Source: an uncultured Lachnospira sp. (GTDB lineage: Bacteria > Bacillota > Clostridia > Lachnospirales > Lachnospiraceae). Taken from it: a DNA stretch of 64,000 bases. Below, piece after piece: positions 8,499 through 17,743 of the stretch. The notes under the pieces were generated by a model that saw nothing but the letters and a program-made list of their open reading frames with translations, ran no database searches and had not been told where the DNA came from. Positions within the stretch are counted from its first letter, which is position 1. Each line of letters opens with the position of its first letter. The position numbers were made by a program, and so were the translations under genes. The stretch lies in contig CAJUTV010000007.1 of the NCBI GenBank assembly GCA_910589305.1, positions 120,649-184,648 of the forward strand, in the 5' to 3' direction.

Positions 8499-9718
8499 TA
8501 CCAATATCCAAAATGAGGATTAGCATAATCACTTCTATGGCTCTTTTTAAAATTGATAAACCCAAACATAGAAGCCATATAACGCTCACGATTACAATAG
8601 ATTCCTGGCACTCCGATAAAATATTTTGTATGCCTGTCATTGTCTGCAACTCTTCCAAACAAAATATGTTTAAAATTATAATAGCCATGTATAAGAAAAC
8701 TGTTGCCTAATATAATCTCATCAGCACCTATTGCCTTTTCTATCTGCTGTGGTGTCACTTCAATACAGTCATATAAATCATCATCACAAAATACATTGAT
8801 AATGTCCGCTTTCACAAACAATTCTTCAAATTCTTTAATTTCATTCGTTTCAATTTCACTCTGCCTACTTGTCTGCTGTTCATTTTTAGGCAAGGATTTA
8901 TCCTCATATTTATTTTTTTCTGAAATAATATGTTCTTCTTTTTCCTGCTCTTGCTGTGTTATTTTTTCTTTTACTTGAATTGTATCGTTTTCACAGGCAA
9001 CCAGTTCTTCCTCATCAGACAATTCTGTTTTTAATGGAAACGATATTATTCCTGCTTTTTCTTTTAATTTCGTTCCTTGTTCTGTTTTTATACTGGTCTG
9101 TCTTTTGTCTTCAACTTCCATATTTAACATTTGTTCTGTGACAGCAAATGCCGTTTTTGATGTTTGTTCTTCATCAGGCAATATCGTTTTTGATATCGTT
9201 TTTTCTGTGTTGTCTAATTGAGAAAAAGTACTTGCTGCAGCAATCTCTGCCATTGGATTAACCACCTTAACTACTTTCATATTTTTCTTATGTTCTTTTG
9301 GAAGCACACTGCATTTATTTACATCAATCTCTCCATCATTCCACAGACTAAAAATTGCATAATAAGACTGACTGTCTGCTTTAATTGCCATTCCTTCAAT
9401 ATCATCATAATTATATGCAGAGCCTATGATATCTTCTGGATTTACCATAACATTACATTGACCTGCACCATTATAAATATTCATTTCTGATATTTTTAAC
9501 AGATTAAAGGATGATTTTTTATCCTCTGCATTCGTTTTTCTGTCCACAAGCAAATATATCCCATAAGCCCCAGAAGCTCCAGCATACATGCCTCTTATTG
9601 ATATATTAAAAATAAGCCTCTCTCCGCGCACTTCAATTTTAGCAAAGCCAATATTTTTGTCTCTTACCCCTCCAATATAAGAGTGCATATATGATACTAA
9701 TCTTTTATATTCTATCAA
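8486..9718 (-). CDS. DUF6128-like protein
   Basis: The 410-residue protein has two conserved-looking ends joined by an acidic, glutamate- and lysine-rich low-complexity linker (about residues 150-300). The N-terminus carries YKRLVSYMHSYIGGVRDKNIG. The C-terminus carries NSFLIHGYYNFKHILFGR and FIGVPGIYCNRERYMASMFG. I associate this layout with DUF6128 proteins of Lachnospiraceae; function is unknown. I start at TTG 9716-9718, which has GGAAGG 6 bases upstream; the TTG at 9736 would put the ribosome site inside the gene. That site lies in a long stem-loop. It is the last gene of the metG-tatD-rsmA cluster. Confidence 0.65.
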   Translation of the reverse strand: MIEYKRLVSYMHSYIGGVRDKNIGFAKIEVRGERLIFNISIRGMYAGASGAYGIYLLVDRKTNAEDKKSSFNLLKISEMNIYNGAGQCNVMVNPEDIIGSAYNYDDIEGMAIKADSQSYYAIFSLWNDGEIDVNKCSVLPKEHKKNMKVVKVVNPMAEIAAASTFSQLDNTEKTISKTILPDEEQTSKTAFAVTEQMLNMEVEDKRQTSIKTEQGTKLKEKAGIISFPLKTELSDEEELVACENDTIQVKEKITQQEQEKEEHIISEKNKYEDKSLPKNEQQTSRQSEIETNEIKEFEELFVKADIINVFCDDDLYDCIEVTPQQIEKAIGADEIILGNSFLIHGYYNFKHILFGRVADNDRHTKYFIGVPGIYCNRERYMASMFGFINFKKSHRSDYANPHFGYWYQEI

Positions 9719-9721
9719 TTT

Positions 9722-9777
9722 AAGCCTTCCTTTCAATTATACAATGCCTATTGCAATGTATGATTGATGGAAGGCTT
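9722..9777 (-). promoter_or_regulatory. Stem-loop masking the ribosome site of the DUF6128-like gene
   Basis: On the minus strand, AAGCCTTCC (9777-9769) pairs with GGAAGGCTT (9730-9722), and the stem continues inward with about 11 more pairs (TCAATCATACA against TGTATAATTGA). The right arm is the ribosome site and ends 3 bases before the TTG start. No U-tract follows on this strand, so it is not a normal rsmA terminator. Confidence 0.6.
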
Positions 9778-9792
9778 TTATTACATAAATCC

Positions 9793-10689
9793 TTATGAAT
9801 TGGAAAGCATACAGCTTAATTCATTGCTAAGCTGTGCAAATTGCTGCAAGGTCAAGGCTTCTCCCCTGATTGTTGGCTTAAGACCACACTGTTGCAGTGC
9901 TATAAGCAATTGCTCTTTTGTAATGCCTAAATTTGCATTGACAACACTGTTTGTCATAGTCTTTCTTCTCTGATTAAAAGAAGCTCTTATAATATCAAAC
10001 ATGAATTTTTCATTTTTAACCGATACAGGCGGTTTATGATGACAAGTCAATTTTATTACAGCTGAGTCCACATTTGGACGCGGCATAAAACAGCTCGCAG
10101 GCACCATAAGAACAATTTGAGGATTCGCATAATACTGAACGGCTAATGACAATGCCCCATAATCTTTTGTTCCTGGTCCTACCTGCATTCTATCAGCCAC
10201 TTCTTTTTGCACCATAATCGTTATGCTTTCTAATGGCACATGGCTTTCAAATAACCCCATAATAATTGGTGTTGTTATATAATAAGGCAAATTGGCAACA
10301 ACTTTAATTGGTCTGCCTTCATTGCGTTCCAAAATAAGTTTATTGATATCAAGCTTTAATATGTCATTATTAATAACTGTTACATTATTATAAAATGACA
10401 ATGTATCTTGTGTTAAAATAGGTATCAGTTTTTTATCAATCTCCACCGCCACAACTTCTCTTGCATTTTCACAAAGAATCTGTGTCATTGTACCGATACC
10501 AGGTCCAATCTCTAGGACAAAATCATCCTTTTTTACGCCTGCTTCCTGCACAATCTTTTTTACAATATTGCTGTCTATTAAAAAGTTTTGCCCATATTTT
10601 TTTTGAAAAGAAAATCCATATTTTTCCAGTATCTTAATGGTATTTGTCGGATTTCCAAGATACATTACATTATTGTCGCCTGCCATCAT
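9793..10689 (-). CDS. rsmA: 16S rRNA dimethyladenosine transferase RsmA (KsgA)
   Basis: This enzyme dimethylates two adjacent adenines near the 3' end of 16S rRNA using S-adenosylmethionine. Visible motifs are KKYGQNFLID near residue 32, the SAM-binding VLEIGPGIGTMTQIL near 60, and the catalytic NLPYYITTPI near 132, followed by the C-terminal helical domain with SFNQRRKTM. I choose ATG 10689, preceded by GGAAAGGTG, over the GTG at 10695 that overlaps the ribosome site. It sits in the classic metG-tatD-rsmA order, but no rnmV (ribonuclease M5) gene fits in the 140-base gap before it. Confidence 0.95.
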   Translation of the reverse strand: MMAGDNNVMYLGNPTNTIKILEKYGFSFQKKYGQNFLIDSNIVKKIVQEAGVKKDDFVLEIGPGIGTMTQILCENAREVVAVEIDKKLIPILTQDTLSFYNNVTVINNDILKLDINKLILERNEGRPIKVVANLPYYITTPIIMGLFESHVPLESITIMVQKEVADRMQVGPGTKDYGALSLAVQYYANPQIVLMVPASCFMPRPNVDSAVIKLTCHHKPPVSVKNEKFMFDIIRASFNQRRKTMTNSVVNANLGITKEQLLIALQQCGLKPTIRGEALTLQQFAQLSNELSCMLSNS

Positions 10690-10838
10690 TGACACCTTTC
10701 CATTATTCTGTAAATCGTTAGTTATTTACTCATAACCTTACACCTTCTGTCAAAGCTTTTAAATAGAAGGAGCCAAGTTATGCAAAAAATAAGCAAGTTC
10801 CCTATCTTTTGCCATTTTTATATTACTAAAGCGAGAAT

Positions 10839-11621
10839 TTATTTGACAAGGTTTAATATCTTCCTTGCATTTTCATTTGTCTTATCAATTACTTGTTCTG
10901 TACTTATCCCTTTTATCTGTGCAATTTTTTCTGCTATAAATGGTAGATTAGTACTGTCATTGCGCTTTCCTCTATAAGGCTCCGGCGCCAGATAAGGACT
11001 GTCTGTCTCTAGTAAAAGCTTATCCATCGGAATATACTCTACTGCCTCCACCAATTTTTTTGCATCTTTAAATGTAATTACACCGCCAATTCCAAAATAA
11101 AAACCCATCTCCAGAAAATCTTTTGCTGTTTCTTTTGTATAGGAATAACAGTGTACAATTCCGCCAACACTTTTTGCATCTTCTTGCTTCATAATATTAA
11201 TTGTATCTTGACAAGCATCTCTTGAATGGACAATAATTGGTTTTTTCACCTTTTTTGCAAGCGCAATCTGCTCTATAAACCATTTTTTTTGAATATCTTT
11301 AGACAGCTTTTCATAGTGATAATCAAGCCCAATTTCACCAATAGCCACTACTTTTGGATTGTTGACTGCATTTTCACCAAGCCATTCAATATCTTTTGCT
11401 GTAAGCGCTTCTACATCAGATGGGTGAATACCAATCGCCGCATACATTTTATCATATTTTGCTGCAAGTGTTAATGAATCTTTACACCCTTTCAGCGATG
11501 TTCCTATATTAACAATAACATCAATTATGCCGGAATCGCCTAACATTTCAGTAATTAAACGCTCTCTGTCATTATCGAATGACTCATCATCATAGTGAGC
11601 GTGTGTCTCAAATATTTTCAT
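10839..11621 (-). CDS. tatD: TatD-family metal-dependent deoxyribonuclease
   Basis: The protein is a TIM-barrel hydrolase of the TatD family. Metal-site motifs are ETHAHYDD at the N-terminus, GEIGLDYHY near residue 90, HSRDA near 127, HCYS near 153, and LLETDSPYLAP near 200. The first motif has Glu where most relatives have Asp. Start ATG 11621 is chosen because the family begins right before this motif; an in-frame TTG at 11633 is less likely. It lies between metG and rsmA on the same strand. Confidence 0.93.
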   Translation of the reverse strand: MKIFETHAHYDDESFDNDRERLITEMLGDSGIIDVIVNIGTSLKGCKDSLTLAAKYDKMYAAIGIHPSDVEALTAKDIEWLGENAVNNPKVVAIGEIGLDYHYEKLSKDIQKKWFIEQIALAKKVKKPIIVHSRDACQDTINIMKQEDAKSVGGIVHCYSYTKETAKDFLEMGFYFGIGGVITFKDAKKLVEAVEYIPMDKLLLETDSPYLAPEPYRGKRNDSTNLPFIAEKIAQIKGISTEQVIDKTNENARKILNLVK

Positions 11622-11761
11622 GCAAATAACCAAGCCTTTCTATAATTATATAAAACTATATAACTTTTTTTAAAACAAGTCATAACATTTATAAACGTAC
11701 TCACTTATCACTTCATTTTTTATACAACAAATAAAGGATTCTATTATAAGCCAAAACTTTC

Positions 11762-13753
11762 TCAACAAATCTCACTTCCGCTGACAATATCTTTATCCAC
11801 TGTCATTACAGAAAGATTCCCCATATCGTCGCCTGCTGCAAGTATCATTCCCTGTGATTCTACACCGCATAATTTACATGGTTTCAAATTTGTGATAACA
11901 GCTACTTTCTTTCCGACCATTTCTTCCGGCTTATAATAATCGGCAATTCCTGAAACAATCTGCCTTATCTCTTTACCCACACGAATTTGTGACACCAAAA
12001 GTTTTTTTGACTTTTTAACTGGCTCGCATTTTAATACTTCGCCGACTTGAATCTGTACTTTATCAAAATCATCAATCGTAATTTCGGACTTTTTTTCAAC
12101 CTCTGGATAAACTGCATTATCTTCTGTCCCACCTTGAGCCTTTTGGAGTTCTTCTACTTGTTTCAATACATCTTCTAATTCCAGTCTTGCAAATAAAATT
12201 TCAGGTAACTTTGTTACCTTTAGACCAGATTCCCTAAGTCCAAATTTATCCAAATCATCAAAATCTCTGACACCGCTAGCTGGATTATCTGGATATAACT
12301 GTGCTAATATTCGGTCTGTCGTTTCTGGCATAAATGGAGCTAACAAATTGGCGCCAATTGTGATGCTCTCCACAAGATTGTACAAAACTTCCTGCAATCG
12401 CTCTTGTTGTGATTCATCTTTTGCTAACGCCCATGGCATCGTCTCATCTATATACTTATTACATCTTTTAAACAGTAAAAATATATTATAGATTGCACAA
12501 GAAACATGAAGTGTTTTCATATTTTCCTGTACCTTCTGCTGTACACTTGTAGCAAGCGTCTTTAACTGCGCATCAAAATCAAGGTCAGCATCGCTTCCTG
12601 TCGTATCTACGCCGGTCTTATTTACAACGCCGTCAAAATATTTATTGGACATAGCAATCGTTCGATTGACAAGATTGCCAAGCGTGTTGGCAAGCTCTGA
12701 ATTGATGCGCTCAACAAGCAGTTCCCATGATATAACGCCATCATATTCAAAAGGCATCTCATGCAGCACAAAATAACGAACAGCATCCACACCAAACAAT
12801 TGTACTAAATCATCTGCATAAATAACATTTCCTTTGGACTTGCTCATCTTGCCATCACCCTGTAAAAGCCAAGGATGTCCAAATATCTGTTTTGGAAGTT
12901 CAATATCAAGCGCCATCAAAAGAATTGGCCAATAAATCGTGTGAAATCTCAAAATATCTTTGCCAATCAAATGCAAATCTGCCGGCCAATATTTGTTGAA
13001 TTTTTCATCACTATTGCCATCGGCATCATAGCCAAGCCCTGTAATATAGTTTGTCAATGCATCAATCCATACATACACCACATGCCTATCGTCAAAATCA
13101 ACAGGAACCCCCCATTTAAATGATGTTCTTGACACACATAAATCTTGAAGCCCTACCTTTAAAAAATTATTCATCATCTCATTTTTTCTGGATTCAGGCT
13201 GTATAAATTCTGGATGTGTTTCAATATGCTTTATTAACTTATCTGCATATTTGCTCATCTTAAAAAAGTATGCTTCTTCCTTCGCTGGCTGGCACTCTCT
13301 GCCGCAATCTGGACACTTCCCATCAACGAGCTGTGATGGTGTAAAAAATGCCTCACAAGGCGTACAGTACATTCCTTGATATTCCCCTTTATAAATATCT
13401 CCCTTATCATACAATTTTTTAAATATCTTTTGAACTTGCTTTTTATGGTCGCTATCTGTTGTTCTTATAAATTTATCATATGAAGTATTCATTAAATCCC
13501 AAATTCTTTGAACTTCTTTTGCTACCTCATCTACAAATTCTTGCGGCGTTACGCCAACTTCTTGTGCTTTTAATTCGACCTTTTGTCCATGCTCGTCCGT
13601 CCCTGTCTGAAAATATACATCATATCCTTCTTGTCTTTTATATCTTGCAATACTGTCCGCTAACACAATTTCATAGGTGTTGCCAATATGCGGTTTACCT
13701 GATGTATACGTAATTGCTGTGGTCATATAAAATGGTCCCTTATTTTGCGGCAT
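11762..13753 (-). CDS. metG: Methionyl-tRNA synthetase
   Basis: The enzyme charges tRNA-Met. The HIGH-type motif GKPHIGNTYE is near residue 17 and KMSKSKGN near 295. A zinc knuckle is visible as CTPC (near 127) and CPDC (near 144). The C-terminal 110 residues form the dimerising tRNA-binding domain (VQIQVGEVLKCEPVKKSKKLL, GMILAAGDD). The start at ATG 13753 is preceded by GGGAGGAAG; an upstream ATG overlaps that site. A promoter lies about 140 bases upstream. I saw no T-box or SAM riboswitch in the leader. Confidence 0.97.
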   Translation of the reverse strand: MPQNKGPFYMTTAITYTSGKPHIGNTYEIVLADSIARYKRQEGYDVYFQTGTDEHGQKVELKAQEVGVTPQEFVDEVAKEVQRIWDLMNTSYDKFIRTTDSDHKKQVQKIFKKLYDKGDIYKGEYQGMYCTPCEAFFTPSQLVDGKCPDCGRECQPAKEEAYFFKMSKYADKLIKHIETHPEFIQPESRKNEMMNNFLKVGLQDLCVSRTSFKWGVPVDFDDRHVVYVWIDALTNYITGLGYDADGNSDEKFNKYWPADLHLIGKDILRFHTIYWPILLMALDIELPKQIFGHPWLLQGDGKMSKSKGNVIYADDLVQLFGVDAVRYFVLHEMPFEYDGVISWELLVERINSELANTLGNLVNRTIAMSNKYFDGVVNKTGVDTTGSDADLDFDAQLKTLATSVQQKVQENMKTLHVSCAIYNIFLLFKRCNKYIDETMPWALAKDESQQERLQEVLYNLVESITIGANLLAPFMPETTDRILAQLYPDNPASGVRDFDDLDKFGLRESGLKVTKLPEILFARLELEDVLKQVEELQKAQGGTEDNAVYPEVEKKSEITIDDFDKVQIQVGEVLKCEPVKKSKKLLVSQIRVGKEIRQIVSGIADYYKPEEMVGKKVAVITNLKPCKLCGVESQGMILAAGDDMGNLSVMTVDKDIVSGSEIC

Positions 13754-13890
13754 TTTTCTTCCTCCCATCTTCTCTAAAAATTTATTTTCCCAAGCAATAA
13801 GCCAAATATTATACTTAACATTTTATCTTTTCACTGATTTGTTTAGCATATTGGCAAATGCTGTGAATATCAAATAATAACGATTTATTC

Positions 13891-13919
13891 AATATACCAC
13901 AAGAAAATTCTTATATCAA
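13891..13919 (-). promoter_or_regulatory. Promoter of the metG-tatD-rsmA cluster
   Basis: On the minus strand TTGATA (13919-13914), a 17-base spacer and TATATT (13896-13891) make a good housekeeping promoter about 140 bases before the metG start. Confidence 0.65.
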
Positions 13920-14042
13920 GAGTCTTTGCATATGTTATAATAATGTTGCAACAATTTAGTCTATACAAATTATTTTACCAATTTGATAATATTTAATTAC
14001 TATTTTTTTCTGTGTACTACTTAACACAACATCACTAAAAGT

Positions 14043-14140
14043 GATTATTTTTCACATCAAACTTTGTGTTTATGTGTTGCTTGGCACAAAGTTTAACCTA
14101 CTGGTTTTTACAAAAAAGCAACGCAGAAATGAGGAATTTT
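14043..14140 (+). promoter_or_regulatory. Repeated 5' leader element (copy A) before DUF885 lipoprotein gene
   Basis: The region carries the blocks ATGTGTTGCTTGGCACAAA and GCAACGCAGAAATGAGG, shared with leaders before the response regulator (33008-33090), GH105 and MoxR genes. The inner GTTGC and GCAAC can pair. The last block provides the ribosome site for ATG 14141. The leader happens to be open in the frame of the gene, which makes the coding region look 25 codons longer than it is. Confidence 0.55.
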
Positions 14141-15949
14141 ATGTTTTTTGGCAAACGAATGTTACCTAAAAAATTACTGATACTTCTTTTATGTGTCAGT
14201 ATGATACTATGCAGCAGCTGTCAAAGTCCTTTTGGTTCCAAGCAAGAAGAGACAACCGCTATCAGCCATTCAGACAATCAACAAATCAATCAAGACTTTG
14301 ATTCCTTTGTTAAAGAATTATTCTGTAATACTGTAACTTCAAGCACCATATATCTCCACACTTTTTTACAACACCCTGAAAACTATGGAATTACAGAATA
14401 TGATGTCACTTATGGAAACATTAATTTAGAAAATCTTGACGATATGAGCAATCTTTCGGACAGCTTATCCCAACTGCTCTGTTATGACAGAGAACAGCTT
14501 ACCGCCTCTCAAAAAATTACTTATGATGAATTAAAATGGTATCTTGAAACCGAATTAGAATACAGCGACTTAGCATTATTAGAACATATCTTTTCCCCTG
14601 TGATTGGCGTTAATGTACAATTGCCAATTACACTGGCACAATATGCTTTTAAAGAGGAAAAAGACGTTGATGAATATCTTAAATTATTAGAGGATACTGA
14701 CCGATATTTTTCTCAATTAATGGAATATGAAAAATTAAAGAGCGAAAAAGGCTATTTTATGGAAAGTTCCAATGCTGAAAAAATCATCAAACAATGTCAA
14801 GAATTTGTAAATGATTGCAGTGATGGATTTTTAATAACTTCTTTTAAAGAGCGACTCAATTCTTTACATATAAATGATGAAAATAAAATCAAAAATTATA
14901 TCGAAAAAAATGAAAAAGCTGTTAATGAGCATGTTAAAAAAGCCTATCAGATTGTTATTGATGGCTTTAATGAAATTAAAAACACTGGAAAATGTACCGG
15001 CGGATTATGCAATTACCCAAATGGTGATAAATATTATCAATATTTAATTGAATCCGATATGGGCTGGGGAAAATCTATTGATGAATATGATGATTTTATC
15101 AATAAATATATCGCTTATTTTTCTAATATGCTGTCAAAATTAATGACAGATGATATAACACTTGCCTATCAGCTTGAAAATCTTTCCTTTGGCAATAAAA
15201 CGCCAGAAGATATGCTTTCTGATTTAAAAAATAAGATAGCAAATGATTTTCCAGAACCTGTAAGTGTAGGTTACAGTATCAAATACATTGCAGAGTCTCT
15301 CCAGTCTTACGCAAGTCCGGCTATGTACTTTTTTCCGCAAATTGATGATTTAAACGACAATTCCATCTACATTAATCCTGGAACAAACGATGCATCCGAT
15401 TTATATACAACAATGGCACATGAAGGTTATCCTGGACATTTATATCAAACAACCTACTTTGTCAACACTAAACCTGACTTAATCCGTCATCTTATATCAC
15501 CTGGCGGTTATACAGAAGGCTGGGGTACTTACTGTGAAGCAACGTCCTATATGTATGCCCAGACAGACAATACCAATTTAAAAATGCTTGCACAGGCAAA
15601 CTTTTCATTGACTATGCTGATGTACGGAAAGGTTGATATTGGTATCAATCACTATGGCTGGACTCAAAATGATGTTTTTAACTTTATTGAGACATTTGGA
15701 ATTTCAAATCATTCTATCGCTCAGGATATGTATAACTCCATTGTCGCAGAACCAGGCAACTATGCAAAATATGTACTTGGATATATTGGCTTTTTGGAGT
15801 TAAAAGAGGAGGCAAAAAAACTCCTTAAAGATTCATTTAATCTCAAGGAGTTTCACAAATATATATTAGATATGGGACCTGTTCCTTTTAAAATGCTGTT
15901 TGACAACCTAAACTCCCTAACAGTAAAGACAACCGCTTCCACAAAATAG
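14141..15949 (+). CDS. DUF885-family lipoprotein, predicted zinc metallopeptidase
   Basis: The N-terminus is a lipoprotein signal: MFFGKRMLPKK, a hydrophobic core, then a lipobox ending SSC near residue 29. The mature part is about 570 residues and matches DUF885. The zinc-site motif MAHEGYPGHLYQ is near residue 428, and PGGYTEGWGTYCEA near 460 supplies the other glutamates. Such proteins are thought to be cell-surface peptidases. I start at ATG 14141 after the ATGAGG site; ATG 14159 is possible. Its last 33 bases overlap the convergent J-domain gene. Confidence 0.85.
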   Translation: MFFGKRMLPKKLLILLLCVSMILCSSCQSPFGSKQEETTAISHSDNQQINQDFDSFVKELFCNTVTSSTIYLHTFLQHPENYGITEYDVTYGNINLENLDDMSNLSDSLSQLLCYDREQLTASQKITYDELKWYLETELEYSDLALLEHIFSPVIGVNVQLPITLAQYAFKEEKDVDEYLKLLEDTDRYFSQLMEYEKLKSEKGYFMESSNAEKIIKQCQEFVNDCSDGFLITSFKERLNSLHINDENKIKNYIEKNEKAVNEHVKKAYQIVIDGFNEIKNTGKCTGGLCNYPNGDKYYQYLIESDMGWGKSIDEYDDFINKYIAYFSNMLSKLMTDDITLAYQLENLSFGNKTPEDMLSDLKNKIANDFPEPVSVGYSIKYIAESLQSYASPAMYFFPQIDDLNDNSIYINPGTNDASDLYTTMAHEGYPGHLYQTTYFVNTKPDLIRHLISPGGYTEGWGTYCEATSYMYAQTDNTNLKMLAQANFSLTMLMYGKVDIGINHYGWTQNDVFNFIETFGISNHSIAQDMYNSIVAEPGNYAKYVLGYIGFLELKEEAKKLLKDSFNLKEFHKYILDMGPVPFKMLFDNLNSLTVKTTASTK

Positions 15950-16663
15950 ATTACAGCAAGCATTGGCAAGGCATAATTTACAGCATATATCACCGTTAGC
16001 CTCCTGTGTTCTTCCATATGCCTGTCCTCTGTCTGCATACCACTGTCCACCGCTTTGAAGCTGCCTGTATAATTGCTGGTAACGCATATTATCTGGACTA
16101 AGTTCCACAGCATGTCTGGCATGTTCCAGAGCGGTTGCAGTATTTCCTAATCCTGCATTAGCCTGTGCACTGTAATAATACCATCTTCCGTCACGCTCAC
16201 TGATATTCTCAAGAACATTTAACGCCTCACGGTATGAGCCATTTCTTATATAATTAACGGCTGCTTGAAAATATCTGCCATTTTCATCATCGCCAAAAGA
16301 TTCTGCATACCCTCCGCCAAAACCAAACGGTCCAAAGCCCCAAAATGTACCAAAATCGCCATATGGATTGCCATTATTTCTGTCATTTTGATAATCTCCG
16401 TCATATCGATAACGCCCTGAACTTTGGCTTCCTGTACTGTTTCCATAGGCACCATAGCTGCCAGAATAACCAGATTCACGTTCTTTCATAATTTGGTTAT
16501 ATGCCTGCTGCACAATCTTAAACATCTCTTCTGCCTTATCCTTATTTGGATTATTAATATTGGCATCGGGATGATACTTGCGGCTTAATGTTCTATATGC
16601 TTTTTTTATATCTTCTTCTGATGCATCTTCTGATACACCAAGCACTTTATATGGATTTGTCAC
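15917..16663 (-). CDS. J-domain protein with TPR-like helices and cysteine-rich tail
   Basis: Residues 3-65 form a J domain with the HPD motif (SRKYHPDANI), which stimulates DnaK ATPase. A glycine/serine/tyrosine-rich stretch (70-125) follows, then two tetratricopeptide-like helices (130-195: AAVNYIRNGSYREALNVL, ARHAVELSPDNMRYQQ). The last 25 residues hold eight cysteines in paired spacing, which could bind metal or be acylated. Its start overlaps the DUF5685 gene by 17 bases and its end overlaps DUF885 by 33. The zinc-finger and peptide-binding domains of true DnaJ are absent, so it is a specialised co-chaperone. Confidence 0.85.
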   Translation of the reverse strand: MTNPYKVLGVSEDASEEDIKKAYRTLSRKYHPDANINNPNKDKAEEMFKIVQQAYNQIMKERESGYSGSYGAYGNSTGSQSSGRYRYDGDYQNDRNNGNPYGDFGTFWGFGPFGFGGGYAESFGDDENGRYFQAAVNYIRNGSYREALNVLENISERDGRWYYYSAQANAGLGNTATALEHARHAVELSPDNMRYQQLYRQLQSGGQWYADRGQAYGRTQEANGDICCKLCLANACCNLFCGSGCLYC

Positions 16664-17486
16664 CTTTACTTCTCCGTTTCTTTATGCTAGAATATCGTAC
16701 CCACACACCAGAATAAATGATATTCCTCAAAATTTCAACATCTTTTATTATCGGCAATCGTTCAAAATATCTCGCACACTGCGCCATAAGCGTATTTAAC
16801 ACGGTTTCTATAAATTCATTAAAATTCTCTTTATTTTTATAAAATTTTAAAACATTGTATCGATTTTCTTTTATATCCTCTATCATATCATCATATGCAT
16901 CAAGAATATAAATATACTTCCCTAAAAAGAAACCAATTTTTTCTAAGGATTCTTTCCATTCGTCATTTTTTATTGCAAACAGGGTTCCCAGTATTGTTCC
17001 AAAACATGATGATACTTTATCCATGTCGTTGCAATTGTTTTTTTCATATGTATGTAACCGCTTAAATTCCTTTTGCAATCGTTTACATTTTTGCGGATAT
17101 TTTGCTAAAAGCATACGCATATTTTTGCGTATTATCTCTGCCATCATTTTTTGAGAAATCTTGCGCTCATCATTCCAATCGTCCATACATTTATAATAAG
17201 TCATCAACATATTCATATCTGCAACATAATCACTTACAAAGCTGCGTCTTTTTTGATGTTTTCCTATCGGATGGACAATACAGTGTTCATTTACACAATA
17301 CTCTTTGGGTTCATACAAGGCATTAAGCAATAATACTAAAAATGTCATATCATAACTGATTGTCAATCTGCCTTTCATACCGTATCGCTCGCCAAGTGCC
17401 TCACACAATCCACAATAATATGATTGATATATATCAAATTCTTTAAATTTTAGTTCAGGCTTATTTACCAACACATAACCATACAT
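16647..17486 (-). CDS. DUF5685 family protein
   Basis: The 279-residue protein begins MYGYVLVNKPELKFKEFD and contains YYCGLCEALGERYG near residue 24, a typical DUF5685 opening with a CxxC pair. Further on it is helical and rich in histidine, cysteine and aspartate (YVNEHCIVHPIG-like region, YILDAYDDMIEDIKENRYN near 193). The latter resembles the aspartate-rich motifs of isoprenoid-synthase-like helical folds. Function is unknown. It is translationally coupled to the J-domain gene downstream, which suggests that they work together. Confidence 0.75.
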   Translation of the reverse strand: MYGYVLVNKPELKFKEFDIYQSYYCGLCEALGERYGMKGRLTISYDMTFLVLLLNALYEPKEYCVNEHCIVHPIGKHQKRRSFVSDYVADMNMLMTYYKCMDDWNDERKISQKMMAEIIRKNMRMLLAKYPQKCKRLQKEFKRLHTYEKNNCNDMDKVSSCFGTILGTLFAIKNDEWKESLEKIGFFLGKYIYILDAYDDMIEDIKENRYNVLKFYKNKENFNEFIETVLNTLMAQCARYFERLPIIKDVEILRNIIYSGVWVRYSSIKKRRSKGDKSI

Positions 17487-17547
17487 ACATCAATCCCCTT
17501 ATCTTTTATTTTGTTTACTATATTTTATATAAAAATTATATAGTCAA

Positions 17548-17591
17548 AGAGGCTGTTACAAAATAAATATTTATTTTGCAACAACCCCTCT
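17548..17591. terminator. Long hairpin of the GGCTGTT type
   Basis: AGAGGCTGTTACAAAATAAA pairs with the mirror segment ending AACAACCCCTCT with two mismatches. It lies between the DUF5685 start region and a dispersed repeat. Similar GGxCTGTTG palindromes occur at 19560-19654 and 47661-47766. Confidence 0.55.
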
Positions 17592-17612
17592 AAATTACAT
17601 TTTATCTAATGA

Positions 17613-17743
17613 AGTCAAAGCGAATATTCTCAATCCGCAGCGCTGCTCACTTAAACCTAGCTGTCATTGCAGCGCAAGTCCTCACCTGCCACTTATACTT
17701 TTGCAACTTTAAAGTGGAAAAGACTTTCTTAATGAGGTTAAAA
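17613..17743 (+). repeat. Dispersed hairpin-rich repeat, copy 1
   Basis: This copy carries the shared blocks AGTCAAAGC, TCAATCCGC, CTAGCTGTCATTGCAGCGC, AAGTCCTCACC, CCACTTAT, AAAGTGG and AATGAGGTTAAAAT. Its right end runs onto the stop codon of the CE12-dockerin gene. Other copies are at 29393, 47279 and 47431, with partial ones at 35850 and 63949. No transposase gene is present. Confidence 0.6.

Noticed and set aside
8462..9490. Several plus-strand open frames opposite the DUF6128-like gene
   Set aside because: They are rich in Cys, Ser, Leu and Phe as expected for the antisense of a Glu/Lys-rich gene, and lack ribosome sites.
13754..13960. T-box or SAM riboswitch before metG
   Set aside because: No GGGTGG-type T-box bulge, no SAM-box core and no terminator hairpin could be found in the leader.
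14066..14140. 25 extra codons before the DUF885 protein
   Set aside because: The extension is the repeated leader; the same sequence before GH105 has stops, and the lipoprotein signal begins after ATG 14141.
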